Source of the DNA: Coenobita brevimanus | Lineage: Eukaryota; Arthropoda; Malacostraca; Decapoda; Coenobitidae | Length of the DNA: 64,000 nucleotides | NCBI GenBank assembly: GCA_032717465.1 | Contig: CM064715.1 | Span: forward strand, 35,565,546 to 35,629,545 | Direction of reading: 5' to 3' | Shown: positions 1-9,612 of the stretch, in pieces | Layout of the letters: the number at the start of each line of letters is the position of its first letter | How positions within the stretch are numbered: the stretch's first letter is position 1 | The notes under the pieces: model-generated | What the model was told of the DNA's origin: nothing | What the model saw: only the letters and a program-made list of their open reading frames with translations | Database searches by the model: none | Program-made: the position numbers and the translations under genes

Positions 1-118
1 ACACACACATACATACATCACATCACATCTGTCACAACTTACACACACACACATACATCACACCACACCAGTCACAACTTACACACACACACATACATCA
101 CACCACACCAGTCACAAC

Positions 119-152
<34 letters not shown>

Positions 153-177
153 CACACCACACCAGTCACAACTTACA

Positions 178-212
<35 letters not shown>
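1..212. repeat. CA-rich minisatellite
   Basis: About three and a half units of roughly 55-60 bases. Each joins a (CA)n or (CATA)n run to a conserved core reading CATCACACCACACCAGTCAC followed by AACTT. The CA part has expanded in the last units to pure dinucleotide runs. No coding potential is visible. The array touches the left window edge, so its full length is unknown. Confidence 0.85.
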
Positions 213-214
<2 letters not shown>

Positions 215-441
215 CTGTCTAACAATTTTTTTAGACTAACTCTCAACTTAATTTTGAATAACTTTAGGTAAAGTGAAGTACAGTATCAGGTCAGGTTACA
301 TGCAAATGATGAAGGTAGCCGACTGAGGCGTTGAATGCAATGTGACTGTGGTGTATTGTGGGTACAAGCTGGTATGAATCTTCCTGTTCCGAAGGTCGCA
401 TTCTGGTCCATTTAAAAGGCTTTCTGGTGCCTCTTTTGTAG

Positions 442-476
<35 letters not shown>

Positions 477-1427
477 GTCTTTGCCTTATGAATCCAATGA
501 CATAGTTTTTGTATTAATCAGACCATCACCAGAAAACTATACTCATCTTGAAGATTTTTTGTTACGAGCAAGGGAGCTTTGTTAAACTCTCAGTTAAATT
601 TGGAAAAAGGCGGCCTAGCCAACCCGGCCCGACCGGCCCTGCCCGGCCTGATCCAACCGTCACGCTAAGCAGAAGTTAATAACTTGACTCCTATGTGAAA
701 TTGTGTTGAAATTCTTTCCTCATGTGATACATCCATTCAATAAATTTTGTTACCAACTAAAAAGTCACCCACTGAGGCGTAGGAACCCCGTGCAATCTCG
801 GGTTTTCACGGGAAGTCACATTTAAAAATATTTACGTCGTAACTGTGTTTTTTGGCATCAACTCCAGCAATTAAATATCAGACATTTCGCCTGTAATTTT
901 TGCATTAACGGTTTTGCTATGTTTTGATGGTGATAACATGGCGCTCACAAAGCGCACTTTTTATTGGTTGTGTATTGCTGATGAAGGCTGTATCTAACTC
1001 CCCCAGTTAAAAAAAAAGAGTCTCCTACACCAATATACTCGTCTGAAGGCAACAAGAACAGTAATAAAAAAAAAATCAGCATCGATCTGATGGCCTTATA
1101 ACACTACTCGACTAATTTTAACTTTTTATCTAGTTTAGAAATGAGAATGGGTGATTTGGGGTAAATTGGCGATGCTGATTACAAATATGTTTTTACTTTT
1201 TCTCTATAAAGCACAGATTTTCTGAAACCTTGTCTTGAAATTTTTCTTTCACTAGTCAAAAATCAATATGCTCCTCTCGCCTGGCTATGCCGAGAATATT
1301 TTTCAAATCAAGGAATATTAACTGGGATGTAAAAGTAATATTCAGTAACAAAACTCAAGTGTATTATTCCACCGTTGTATGTAAATTTCGCTGTTAATAC
1401 AGGTTCTGGTAGTACAGTACGTTTTTT
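213..1427. other. Non-coding stretch, no gene seen
   Basis: AT-rich sequence without a convincing reading frame. It holds a (TA)n microsatellite at about 445-473 and a short GC-rich patch at about 608-660 with repeated CCCGGCC-type words. Nothing else recognisable was seen. Confidence 0.6.
445..473. repeat. (TA)n microsatellite
   Basis: Uninterrupted TA dinucleotides, about 15 units. Confidence 0.95.
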
Positions 1428-1695
1428 TTACTGTTTCTTTTTGTGCTCTACACTGGTTTCCCGTGTCAGCATCCAACAATAGTCCGCCATCATACCAACA
1501 CCAGTTCGACCCTGCTATCTTTGTTCCATTACCGAAATATCCTGGTGAAAACGTTTACCCTGTTCGTCACTAACATAACCCAAATTTGTTTATAATATGA
1601 ACAAAGAAAATGGATTTTAAGGGACATGCATCCAAGATCATCGTACGTAACCAGGAGCTCTTCAACGATTTCCACGTAATCTTCAATGTGATGGC

Positions 1696-1733
<38 letters not shown>

Positions 1734-3107
1734 ACAAATTTACCTAGGAGACCTCCAAGCCCGAAGAATGTGTGCCTTAAGAGTTGCATCAAAATGACTG
1801 TCTTAATCAGGCTACGAATTTGTGGGCCAGCGAAAATGCCTTCCTTCAGTTTGGCATCGCTATCTTGGGGAAAACTTTCTTCAGATGTGTAAAGCCTGCA
1901 CTTGTCTTATCCAAGCTTTGGCGAATTTTTCATCAAGCCTAAATAGATGTGAAGAGGCGGAGGTATGATATCTTCCGCTTGGACGAGTGGTTCGTTCTGT
2001 ACGTTGTATACACTGGCTTCGTAGGAACTTCGGGGAGGCCACTTGCTCTGGATGTTATGCTGTTGCACATCACGGCTGTCCCATAACACAGGAAGGAACA
2101 GTATTTCATGAAACCACCTTGTAGTCAAAGCAGCATGGCTGTCACTTTCAAATCGCTGCAGATTTTCCACCGAAATTCGTCGTACTCAGTCAAAACAAGG
2201 AGTTTTTTACACCGATTTGTACGTTTCCTTCATTTCATTAGCTAAAACAAGTGGTATATTGGGTAACATATTCCCACTGTGGAGAACAGCCTTCAGATCT
2301 GATTTGCTGAAGTCGGTAAAAAGTCATCATTCGTCAGGATCATGAATCTTTCCCAAGGTTTCTAACAGACTTGCGATATTGCTACAGTTGCATACTCTTA
2401 CGTCTAACTTGGAAAAAAACGTTCCAAATTTTGTCGCCGTTTCATGAAACTCGTCACCTTTGTGTCTGGATGTAACAAGTTCCATTCTAGCAGTCTCGAA
2501 GCTAGTAGTTCTGACTGTTCTTTCGATAAATTTAGGTCATGTACTGTACAAGATCATAAAGTTCGCTTTGGAAGATTAGATGGGGTACATTGCCACACGG
2601 CTGACATTCAGAGTCAGAATCAAGAACTTCTGCTCCAATGCCTCTTCATCTTCATCCATATTTGAAGTTTTTAATACACATTTATTTGCTGGTGGCCTTG
2701 AAATGAGAAGGTCCGCCTTGTGATCGACCGGTCTTCTTGCCGACAGAAAATTTGGTTAAACAATGTTTTTTTTTTTTTTTTTTTCTTTTTGAGATAATCC
2801 CACAACTTTGGTCATGCAAAAGTAGCAATCTGTTGTGTGGTCACTAGGTTCTCTCCACTCCATGAGAATCGTGAATTGCATCACTGTTTTCCTTCTTGTC
2901 AACCATTCGCGAAGAGAGTTGGAACAAGTCACGTAGCAGATACTGGGCGCCCATCGTTTGTCCAGGTCGCCAGTCTAACACCAAAATAATGTAGATAATT
3001 TGTCTTTACAAGGGACGTGGTCTTCCTTTTCAGCTTCTTTGGAGTGAAATTTTCACATATACTGTATAATAGAAAGCATTAAGATCATTCACACATCCAC
3101 GAGGCAT
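1428..3107 (-). pseudogene. Decayed member of a repetitive arthropod gene family (LHIKLGLMK-type protein)
   Basis: Reading the minus strand across frames gives a consecutive protein path. It opens with ATG at 3107 (MPRGCVNDLNAFYY). Then come a block with LREWLTRRK, MEWREPSDH and DCYFCMTKV (about 2790-2960), LSKEQSELLASRLLEWNLLH (about 2420-2560), LWDSRDVQQH and PPPLHIYLGLMKN (about 1915-2060), LGCMSLKIHFL (about 1600-1640) and DEQGKRFHQDISVMEQ (about 1520-1570), and it closes with MMADYCWMLTRETS before a TAA at 1428-1430. I recognise this motif order from a high-copy, functionally uncharacterised protein family in arthropod and cnidarian genomes, probably linked to a mobile element. At least five frameshifts or stops and a 29-base poly-A/T run at 1701-1729 break the frame, so the copy is dead. 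The motifs are seen; the family link is recalled knowledge; no function is claimed. Confidence 0.7.
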
Positions 3108-3219
3108 TGTCAACTCATAAATCTGAAATATGAGTTATAGTAGGCATTATGATATTACGTTGACATACTTTAGATAATGGATGTAGACAACTGGCAATGT
3201 ATATGTTGGTTATTATAAA

Positions 3220-3223
<4 letters not shown>
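3108..3223. other. Short spacer, nothing recognised
   Basis: AT-rich sequence between the start of the decayed gene and the TA microsatellite. No feature is visible. Confidence 0.5.
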
Positions 3224-3278
<55 letters not shown>

Positions 3279-3309
3279 ATATATATACAGTATATATATA
3301 TATAAATAA

Positions 3310-3383
<74 letters not shown>
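3224..3383. repeat. Long (TA)n microsatellite, 5' border of J1
   Basis: About 160 bases of TA dinucleotides with short interruptions near 3268-3312 (TTATA, CAGTATA, AAATAAATA, CATATA). It directly abuts the presumed 5' end of the Jockey-like element J1. Tyr-Ile open frames across it on both strands are artefacts of the repeat. Confidence 0.95.
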
Positions 3384-3386
<3 letters not shown>

Positions 3387-6300
3387 CAGTCGAGCAGGGC
3401 AGTACTCCCGAGGTGGATGGAAAGCTGATGACAGGGAGTGCTGGAGCTCCCGTTTCATCAGCCCTCAGGACTAGTTCCTGACCATCCCCCTTTGCTGAAC
3501 TTTTTCAGTGTCTCAGTTACACAGAGAGTAGGCCAGCATGCTCTCCAGTACAAATTTCTCTATCTATCTTCACCAAACTACATGCACAGTACACACTACA
3601 CTTCTTATTCAAAATTTACCAAAATGGCGTCAATTCACCCAGCCTCGGAGTCCCCAGGGGGGGGGACCATAAATGCCCCCGCCATCTGCCCCTCTCCCGG
3701 TGACGACTCGAGGTGCCTGGAACCACTGTCTGACTCTCTTCTTCTTCATTTCTGCAACATTCGCGGTCTTTCATCTAACTTTCGCTCTGTTGAGCACCAC
3801 CTCTCCTCCTCTAAACCTCACCTTCTTTTTCTAACGGAGACTCAGCTGTCTGAGGCAACTGACAGCAAACCCTTTTCTGTATCCTCCTACTTTCTCTATA
3901 CTCATTTCAAAGCCAAAGGTGGCTGTTGTGTATACATACGCAACGACTTATCTTGCTCTTGTGTTCCCGAACTTGATTCTTCTGAATTCTCCACTCTCTG
4001 GCTTCGGCTTTCCTGTCATTCTCTGACTAAATATATCTGTGCTGTTTACTTATCCCCTAATTCTACTGACTATCAAAAATTCTTCGACTATCTTACTTCT
4101 ACGATGGAACACATTCTGTCCATTTCTCCTTTCTCTGAAATCTCCATTCTTGGAGATTTCAATGTTCACCACCACCTTTGGCTCTCCTCTCCTTTCACGG
4201 ATCCACCTGGTGAACAAGCCTACATCTTTTCTATCCTTAATGACCTAGAGCAGCTTGTACAGCACCCTACCCGTATCCCTGACCGCCTTGGAGAGAGCTC
4301 CAACATACTTGACCTCTTCCTCACAACTAATCCTTCTGCTTACTCTGTTAATCTTTTCTCTCCGTTGGGCTCCTCCGATCACAACCTTATTACCTTAACC
4401 TGTCCTATCGCTCCAGTACGGCCTGCGGACCCTCCAGGGAAACGTCGTCTCTGGCATTTTGGAGCTGCAGACTGGGAGGCCCTCAGGCAGTACTTCTTTG
4501 ATTTTCCCTGGAATGATTATTGCTTCCATGGCCGTGAGCCATCTGAGTGTGCCTTGCGCATTACGGAGGTTATTCTCTCGGGCATGGAAGCATACATTCC
4601 TTTCTCATATCCTTTGACTAACGCAAGAAAGCCTTGGTTTAATCACGCTTGTTCTAATGCTGTCCGCAACAAGGAGAAGGCCTACAAAAGGTACCGGAGC
4701 CAACCCACCCCTGAATCACATAATCTTTACGTTTCTGCCCGGAATCGTGCTAAGTCTGTTCTTCGCTCTACTAAAAATAATTTCATCCATACTAAATGCT
4801 CTCAACTCTCCAACTCGAATTCTTCCCGCTCCTTCTGGCACCTTGCCAAAAATCTTTCTAACAACTTTACCTCATCATCCTTCCCTCCTCTTTTCTACTC
4901 TGATGGTTCTGTAGCTATTTCTTCTACTGATAAAGCAGATCTCTTCGCACAGACTTTCTCCTCCAATTCCACCTTAGACGATTCCGGTGCTGTTCCTCCA
5001 TCACTTCCCCCCTCTGACTTCCTCATGGCTGACATTAAAATTTCTTCAGTTGATGTATTTTCTGCCATTACTGGCCTCAGTACTAACAAGGCATATGGGC
5101 CTGATGGGGTCCCTCCTGTTGTTCTCAAAAACTGTGCTTCTGTGCTTACACCCTGCCTAGGCAAACTATTTCGCCTTTGTCTGTCAACTTGTACCTTTCC
5201 TTCTTGCTGGAAGTTTGCTCTCATTCAGCCAGTCCCAAAGAAGGGTGACCACTCCCAACCCTCCAACTACCGTCCAATTGCTTTAACGTCCTGTATTTCA
5301 AAAGTTTTCGAGTCAATTCTTAATAAAAAAATTTTAAGGCATCTTTCCTATCACAACCTTCTTTCCGATCGTCAGTATGGGTTCCGTCAGGGACGCTCCA
5401 CTGGCGATCTTCTCACCTACCTTTCAGACTCCTGGTCATCCTCCTTTCGGGACTTTGGCGAAAGCTTTGCCATTGCACTTGACATCTCAAAGGCTTTCGA
5501 TCGAGTCTGGCATAAATCTTTAATTTCCAAACTGCCCTCCTACGGTTTCTATCCTTCTTTCTGTACCTTCATCGCTAGCTTCCTTTCTGGTCGTTCTATA
5601 GCTGCTGTCGTAGACGGCCATCGTTCTTCTCCTAGATCTATCAACAGTGGTGTTCCTCAGGGCTCTGTCCTATCACCAACTCTCTTCCTTTTATTCATCA
5701 ATGATCTTCTAAGCTGTACATCTAACCCTATCCACTCATACGCTGATGACTCCACCCTTCACCTTTCCATTCGGTTCCCGCAACGCCCATCTCAACAGTT
5801 ACTTCAAGAAACAAGGGATGAGGCTATGGCACACCTAATGTTTGACTTGGCTCATATCTCTGACTGGGGTAAAAATAATATGGTTGTCTTTAATGCTTCT
5901 AAGACTCAGTTCTTACACCTATCAACCCGACAAAATCTTCCACAGGTATACCCACTAATGTTTAATAATATTCAGATTAATCCTGCATCATCCTTGAACA
6001 TGCTTGGGGTTTCATTTACTCGGGACTTATCTTGGAAAGATCATATTACATCTCTTGTAAAATCTGCTTCCAAGAGATTGGGTGTGCTAAGCCGACTCCG
6101 CTCTTTCTTTACCCCTGCACAATTGTTGACTCTATACAGGGGTTTTATCCTCCCCTGTGTGGAGTACAACTCTCATGTGTGGGGAGGCTCCCCACATACA
6201 GCTCTTCTCAATAGGGTGGAGTCAAAGGCTTTTCGTCTCATCAACTTTCCTCCTCTTACTGACTCCCTTCAACCTCTGTCTCTTCGCCGCACTGTTGCAT

Positions 6301-6669
6301 CTTTATGTCTTTTCTATCGCTACTTTAATGGTCACTGCTCCTCTGAACTGTCTGCTTGCATTCCTCCACCTCTACGACGGGCGCGTAGCACCCGTCTGGC
6401 AGCAAACTCTCATCCCTTTTCTGTCCAACTCTCTAATGCAAGAGTTAACCGTTACTCCCAGTCTTTCATTCATGCAACAGGTCAGCTCTGGAACTGTTTC
6501 CCTCTGTCTGTATTTCCTCCTGCCTATGATCTCCAGTCTTTCAAACGCAGTGTGTCCAGGCATCTCAAAATGATCGGATCTTGAATTTGGCTCTCTATTG
6601 TATTTTGTTTTTCTCTTGGAGGGAACTGTTACTGCGGGCTCATGGCCTTTGGTTCCTTCTTTCTCGCAT

Positions 6670-6672
<3 letters not shown>
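3384..6672 (+). mobile_element. Jockey-like non-LTR retrotransposon J1, apparently intact coding region
   Basis: The element has a leader of about 240 bases, one long EN-RT frame, a 3' UTR of about 90 bases ending near TTTCTCGCATAAAA, and a (TA)n tail. Both outer borders are TA dinucleotides, so a target-site duplication cannot be read. No separate ORF1 (gag-like) is present between the 5' TA run and the EN-RT frame. Jockey-clade elements usually have one, so this copy may be 5' truncated or belong to a single-ORF lineage. Four further copies of the family lie in the window: 26308-29216, 41331-42893, 55510-57502 and 58727-60465. Confidence 0.85.
3624..6584 (+). CDS. Endonuclease-reverse transcriptase polyprotein of Jockey-like LINE J1
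   Basis: The 986-residue protein would nick target DNA and reverse-transcribe its own RNA at the nick. The apurinic/apyrimidinic-type endonuclease spans about residues 41-260: CNIRG (N45), LTETQ (E72), GDFN (D178, N180) and SSDHN (D252, H253) are all present. A linker follows. The reverse transcriptase spans about residues 485-800, with [32 protein letters not shown] (D620), [10 protein letters not shown] and SYADDST (D708, D709). A conserved C-terminal region holds [18 protein letters not shown] and LWNCFP. I chose ATG 3624 because its context (ACCAAAATGG) is strong. The frame is open upstream from 3438 without an ATG until 3582, which is a weaker alternative start. No stop or frameshift was found, unlike every other copy here. 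Activity is inferred from motif integrity only. Confidence 0.88.
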   Translation: MASIHPASESPGGGTINAPAICPSPGDDSRCLEPLSDSLLLHFCNIRGLSSNFRSVEHHLSSSKPHLLFLTETQLSEATDSKPFSVSSYFLYTHFKAKGGCCVYIRNDLSCSCVPELDSSEFSTLWLRLSCHSLTKYICAVYLSPNSTDYQKFFDYLTSTMEHILSISPFSEISILGDFNVHHHLWLSSPFTDPPGEQAYIFSILNDLEQLVQHPTRIPDRLGESSNILDLFLTTNPSAYSVNLFSPLGSSDHNLITLTCPIAPVRPADPPGKRRLWHFGAADWEALRQYFFDFPWNDYCFHGREPSECALRITEVILSGMEAYIPFSYPLTNARKPWFNHACSNAVRNKEKAYKRYRSQPTPESHNLYVSARNRAKSVLRSTKNNFIHTKCSQLSNSNSSRSFWHLAKNLSNNFTSSSFPPLFYSDGSVAISSTDKADLFAQTFSSNSTLDDSGAVPPSLPPSDFLMADIKISSVDVFSAITGLSTNKAYGPDGVPPVVLKNCASVLTPCLGKLFRLCLSTCTFPSCWKFALIQPVPKKGDHSQPSNYRPIALTSCISKVFESILNKKILRHLSYHNLLSDRQYGFRQGRSTGDLLTYLSDSWSSSFRDFGESFAIALDISKAFDRVWHKSLISKLPSYGFYPSFCTFIASFLSGRSIAAVVDGHRSSPRSINSGVPQGSVLSPTLFLLFINDLLSCTSNPIHSYADDSTLHLSIRFPQRPSQQLLQETRDEAMAHLMFDLAHISDWGKNNMVVFNASKTQFLHLSTRQNLPQVYPLMFNNIQINPASSLNMLGVSFTRDLSWKDHITSLVKSASKRLGVLSRLRSFFTPAQLLTLYRGFILPCVEYNSHVWGGSPHTALLNRVESKAFRLINFPPLTDSLQPLSLRRTVASLCLFYRYFNGHCSSELSACIPPPLRRARSTRLAANSHPFSVQLSNARVNRYSQSFIHATGQLWNCFPLSVFPPAYDLQSFKRSVSRHLKMIGS

Positions 6673-6744
<72 letters not shown>

Positions 6745-6790
6745 GTCTATCTATATCCGTCTATCTATCTATCAATCTGTCTATATATAT
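6673..6790. repeat. (TA)n followed by (CTAT)n, 3' border of J1
   Basis: Pure TA dinucleotides to about 6742, then CTGT/CTAT tetranucleotide repeats to about 6790. This is the tail or target microsatellite of J1. Confidence 0.9.
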
Positions 6791-7130
6791 GTAAAGGGCA
6801 CTTTCTGTCTGCCTGTCTGTTTGTTCACGAACTACTCCCTCAGTTTTCATTTACCTGTCCTTAACCTACATATTTGGAAGCCTTACGATCCAAGGAAGGT
6901 TTTAGGGGGGGTCAAAATTCAGATATGGGTCATTTGAGATCACCTGTTGAGTGTTTGCCTTTTTGGCCCGGGTAACGCCGGGTACCCCTGCAACCCATTA
7001 TTTGGCATGGAGACTCACATGACCTCCAATTCGGACATAGGCTATGGGAGGTTGACTCCGAGGTCATCTGAGGTAACCGGTCGGAGGTCATTTTAGGTCA
7101 CCTGTGATAGCAAACAAGTACTCACAAATA
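6791..7130 (+). repeat. Dispersed non-coding repeat with Helitron-like terminal hairpin
   Basis: The stretch begins with CTGTCTGCCTGTCTG-type sequence. It carries CCCGGGTAACGCCGGG at about 6967-6982, followed by TACCCCTG. The CCCGG...CCGGG pair can form a short hairpin 8-10 bases before the expected end, a layout known for Helitron 3' termini, which end in CTRR. Here the last bases read CAAC instead of CTAG, so the end is mutated or the reading is wrong. The same block recurs at 7480-7502 with CTAG intact. GAGGTCA-type words follow to about 7110. Confidence 0.35.
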
Positions 7131-7379
7131 CTATGAGTTAGTCTGTGAAAGCTGAAATAGAAAGTTTCTGGACCTCTTATAATCCCTTTTCAAAAGCATA
7201 AGAGGTACATGGCCTCTCTGCAGTAGAAAGAAAGACTGAATTAGAACAAACAGGACTGAAGTGTTCGTCTTTTTGGTCTTTTGACCCAAGGAATGTTTTA
7301 AGACCAAAAAGACTGATAGTCTGAGGGTAGAGGGCAAAGTAGTAAGAGTCAGATAAATATGGAGGGGGAACGAAAAAAG

Positions 7380-7383
<4 letters not shown>

Positions 7384-7433
<50 letters not shown>
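7384..7433. repeat. (GA)n microsatellite
   Basis: About 25 GA units. Ser-Leu frames on the minus strand across this repeat are artefacts. Confidence 0.95.
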
Positions 7434-7436
<3 letters not shown>

Positions 7437-7479
7437 GGGGAAGGGACAGGAGGAGGAAGATTAATATGGAGAGGGAGGG

Positions 7480-7502
7480 GGAACGCCGGGTACCCCTGCT
7501 AG
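7480..7502 (+). repeat. Second copy of the CGCCGGGTACCCCTG terminus, ending CTAG
   Basis: AACGCCGGGTACCCCTGCTAG matches the block at 6975-6994 and keeps the terminal CTAG. It is embedded between purine-rich sequence and a (GA)n run. Confidence 0.35.
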
Positions 7503-7503
7503 C

Positions 7504-7504
<1 letters not shown>

Positions 7505-7540
<36 letters not shown>
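7505..7540. repeat. (GA)n microsatellite
   Basis: About 18 GA units directly after the CTAG-ended fragment. Confidence 0.95.
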
Positions 7541-7541
<1 letters not shown>

Positions 7542-7616
7542 GTATAAAGAGCACGAATATACCGATGAAAAGGACCTCTGTACAATGGGGATGCGTGTGA
7601 GTGTAGTGAACTCAGA

Positions 7617-7626
7617 AAATCTGTAC
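7617..7626. repeat. Left target-site duplication of the 5'-inverted RTE-A insertion
   Basis: AAATCTGTAC is repeated exactly at 8127-8136, on the other side of the chimeric RTE-A insertion. Confidence 0.75.
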
Positions 7627-8126
7627 ATCTGTCTTTCTATAGCCCGACGCCCTACTCCCGCAAAGGGTGGCCGCAAACAAAACGCCTCCAAGTCGCTCTG
7701 TCACCCACCATTTGACTGCCCTCCCCCCAACTCATTCCCCCCTCCCTCATACACCTCCCAACTCCATCCCTCCACCTCATCCTCCATCTCCCCCTCTCTC
7801 TCTCTCCCTCCCTCCACCTCACTTACATACACCCTCTTAGTCAGTCTTTCATTCTTCATTCTCTTCACACGTCCAAATCACCTCACTGTATTTCTCCTAA
7901 TTTTCTCAGTCACATCCACATCCACCCCACAACGGTCTTTCACTTCTTCATTCGTCAAGCTGTCCTTCCATGTCACTCCACATGCTCCTCCATGCTTACC
8001 CCCTGGGTGTATGGGGGTTTCAGGAAGACTCCCACAGTATCCCTGCTTGTCGTATGAGGCGACTAAAAGGGTTGGTGGTGGGTCAGTGCTCCACCCCATA
8101 AAAATAACTAACTAAACAAGGGAACA
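7627..8126 (-). mobile_element. Short RTE-A insertion with inverted 5' segment (twin-priming structure)
   Basis: The left part, 7627 to about 7992, is the antisense of the RTE-A 3' end. The minus strand reads the conserved end of the coding region (GAGGAGCATGTGGAGTGACA, then GTTTGGACGTGT) and the 3' tail up to the CGGGCTATAG end. The right part, about 7993-8126, is the sense strand of the RTE-A 5' leader; it matches about 18156-18275, including CTGCTTGTCGTATGAGGCGA and AACTAACTAAA. The two ends of the element are thus joined head to head, with the middle missing. AAATCTGTAC flanks both sides, which indicates one insertion event. Low-complexity frames on either strand here are not genes. Confidence 0.75.
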
Positions 8127-8136
8127 AATCTGTACG
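8127..8136. repeat. Right target-site duplication of the 5'-inverted RTE-A insertion
   Basis: AAATCTGTAC, identical to 7617-7626. Confidence 0.75.
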
Positions 8137-8389
8137 TGCTAGAGCAAAATGAACATTATATTTGAAATCAGCGCCACGTTATTGCCTTGGGATACCCATT
8201 CTTGTCTCTGGACTGAAATTCTTGTCGCGTAGTGTAAGTATACTCCTTTGTGTTGTCTATTCTATTAAGTTTGCTGCATCCTTCCTTGTGTGTGGGTGGG
8301 GGGCACTTTGCTGACTCATCACTTAATGCTGAGACATACTTCACAGGGTGAATGGGTCGGTATGGAGGTAGGTTGGTGTGCGGGTGGAT

Positions 8390-8875
8390 GGTGGGAAACT
8401 GGGTTCATCATGGAATAGGTCCCTGGGGTAAATACGTCCATGGTATGAAATGGTCCAATTGGGAAACTAGGTCCATGAGGAAAATGCCCTTGGGGAAATG
8501 GACCCGAGTAGAAACATAAGTCCAGTGGGTTAAAATAGATCCATGTGGGAATCAGACCACTGGGAGAAAATGTACATGTGAGGAAGAGGTGTTTCCTTAT
8601 GGGAGGAAAATAGTTCCACAGCGAAAAATATGTACAGTACTTGGGGAAAAGATGTTCATGGGGAAAATCGTTTCATGGGATAAAATAGGGCCTTGGGTGA
8701 AAAGGCCGATCTGGAAAGTGGTCCTTGGTGCAAATATGGGTCCATGAAAGAAAAATTGATTCATGTGGTGAAAGTGGTCCATAGGAAAATTTCGTCCATG
8801 AGGAAAACAAGTCCATAGGAAAACATGGGTCCAGGTGAAAATAAGTCAATGGGAAAACAAATGGTGCCAGGCACA
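8390..8875. repeat. Degenerate minisatellite of about 22-30 base units
   Basis: The words GGTCCATG and GGGGAAAA alternate about eighteen times with variable spacing (for example ACTAGGTCCATGAGGAAAAT). Units are diverged, so the array is old. Proline- and phenylalanine-rich frames on the minus strand follow the repeat and are not genes. Confidence 0.8.
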
Positions 8876-8924
8876 ACAAACCTCGCCCGTGAGCAGTTAT
8901 TTTATTTTCAACCCTTTTCAAGTT

Positions 8925-9425
8925 ATAGCCCTCTGAAAATTTGTGCTCTTGCATTTGACCTTTCAAGGTCACTCAAGTTCAAAGGTCATGGTGCCAAATG
9001 AACACCCATATGAGACTTCCTATATCTCGATAACAGTAAATATCTCTCTCTTCAGCCAGTTTCGAGTTATATCCTTGACACTGAGCTGAAGCTTTCAAAG
9101 TCACTTAAGGTAAAAGGTCATGGTACCAATTAAAAGCCCATATGGGACTATCTATCTGTTGATAATAGTAAATATTTATCTGCAACTAGTTTCGAGTTAA
9201 AGCCCCATGAGTATCCGTGACCTTGAGTTTGACCTTTCAAGGACACTCAAGGTCAAAGGTCTTGGTGCCAGATGAAAGCCCACATGGGAGCTGCTGCATT
9301 CTGATGCTAGTAAATATCTCTGTCTCCAACCGGTTTCAAGTTATTGCTCTCTGAATATCCGTGACCTTGATTTCGACCTTTCACGTTCTCTTGATTACCT
9401 TCAAAATTTAACTTTCTTTTGGGAC
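8925..9425. repeat. Tandem repeat of about 135-145 bases rich in AGGTCA words
   Basis: About three and a half diverged units. Each carries GACCTTTCAAGGTCACTCAA, then (A)GGTCAAAGGTCATGGTGCC, then AGCCCATATGGGA, GATAATAGTAAATAT and CAGTTTCGAGTTAT. Core copies start near 8975, 9108 and 9248. The first unit contains AGTTCAAAGGTCA, which matches the direct-repeat-1 site of HNF4/RXR-type nuclear receptors. Function is unproven. Confidence 0.75.
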
Positions 9426-9578
9426 CAGTGCCCACATATCCTGAAAGTTTCATATAATTTCATCCAGCAGTTTTTCAGTAATGTTGATAATAAACAAACA
9501 AGCAAACTCGACCAAAAACAGTACCCCCGTAGGGTGTAGCTGAAGGCAGGCTTATGTGCTAGTTGACGAAATTTTAAC
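9426..9578 (+). other. Non-coding flank ending in a possible Helitron-like CTAG terminus
   Basis: The tandem repeat runs into sequence ending CCCCGTAGGGTGTAGC, about 20 further bases, then CTAG at 9559-9562 followed by T. A weak CCC..GGG hairpin before CTAG-T would fit a non-autonomous Helitron end, but the hairpin is poor and no 5' end was identified. Confidence 0.2.
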
Positions 9579-9586
9579 ATCGATAC
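9579..9586. repeat. Left target-site duplication of RTE-A2
   Basis: ATCGATAC is repeated at 12555-12562, directly beyond the other end of the element. Confidence 0.7.
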
Positions 9587-9612
9587 TATCTATCTATCTA
9601 TTGCCAGACGCC

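Noticed and set aside
1..212. CRISPR-like alternation of repeats and spacers
   Set aside because: Units are directly adjacent variants of a CA-rich minisatellite with no unique spacers, and the genome is eukaryotic.
3197..3481. Tyr-Ile repeat frames across (TA)n, here and at 6.6, 17.4, 21.8, 25.1, 25.7 and 58.6 kb
   Set aside because: Direct translations of TA dinucleotides.
7585..8115. 176-codon plus-strand frame
   Set aside because: It is the antisense of an RTE-A 3' end joined to RTE-A leader sequence. Motifs are found only on the minus strand.
8390..8875. Regularly spaced short repeats resembling an array
   Set aside because: Spacing and unit sequence drift continuously, as in an old minisatellite; there are no constant repeats.
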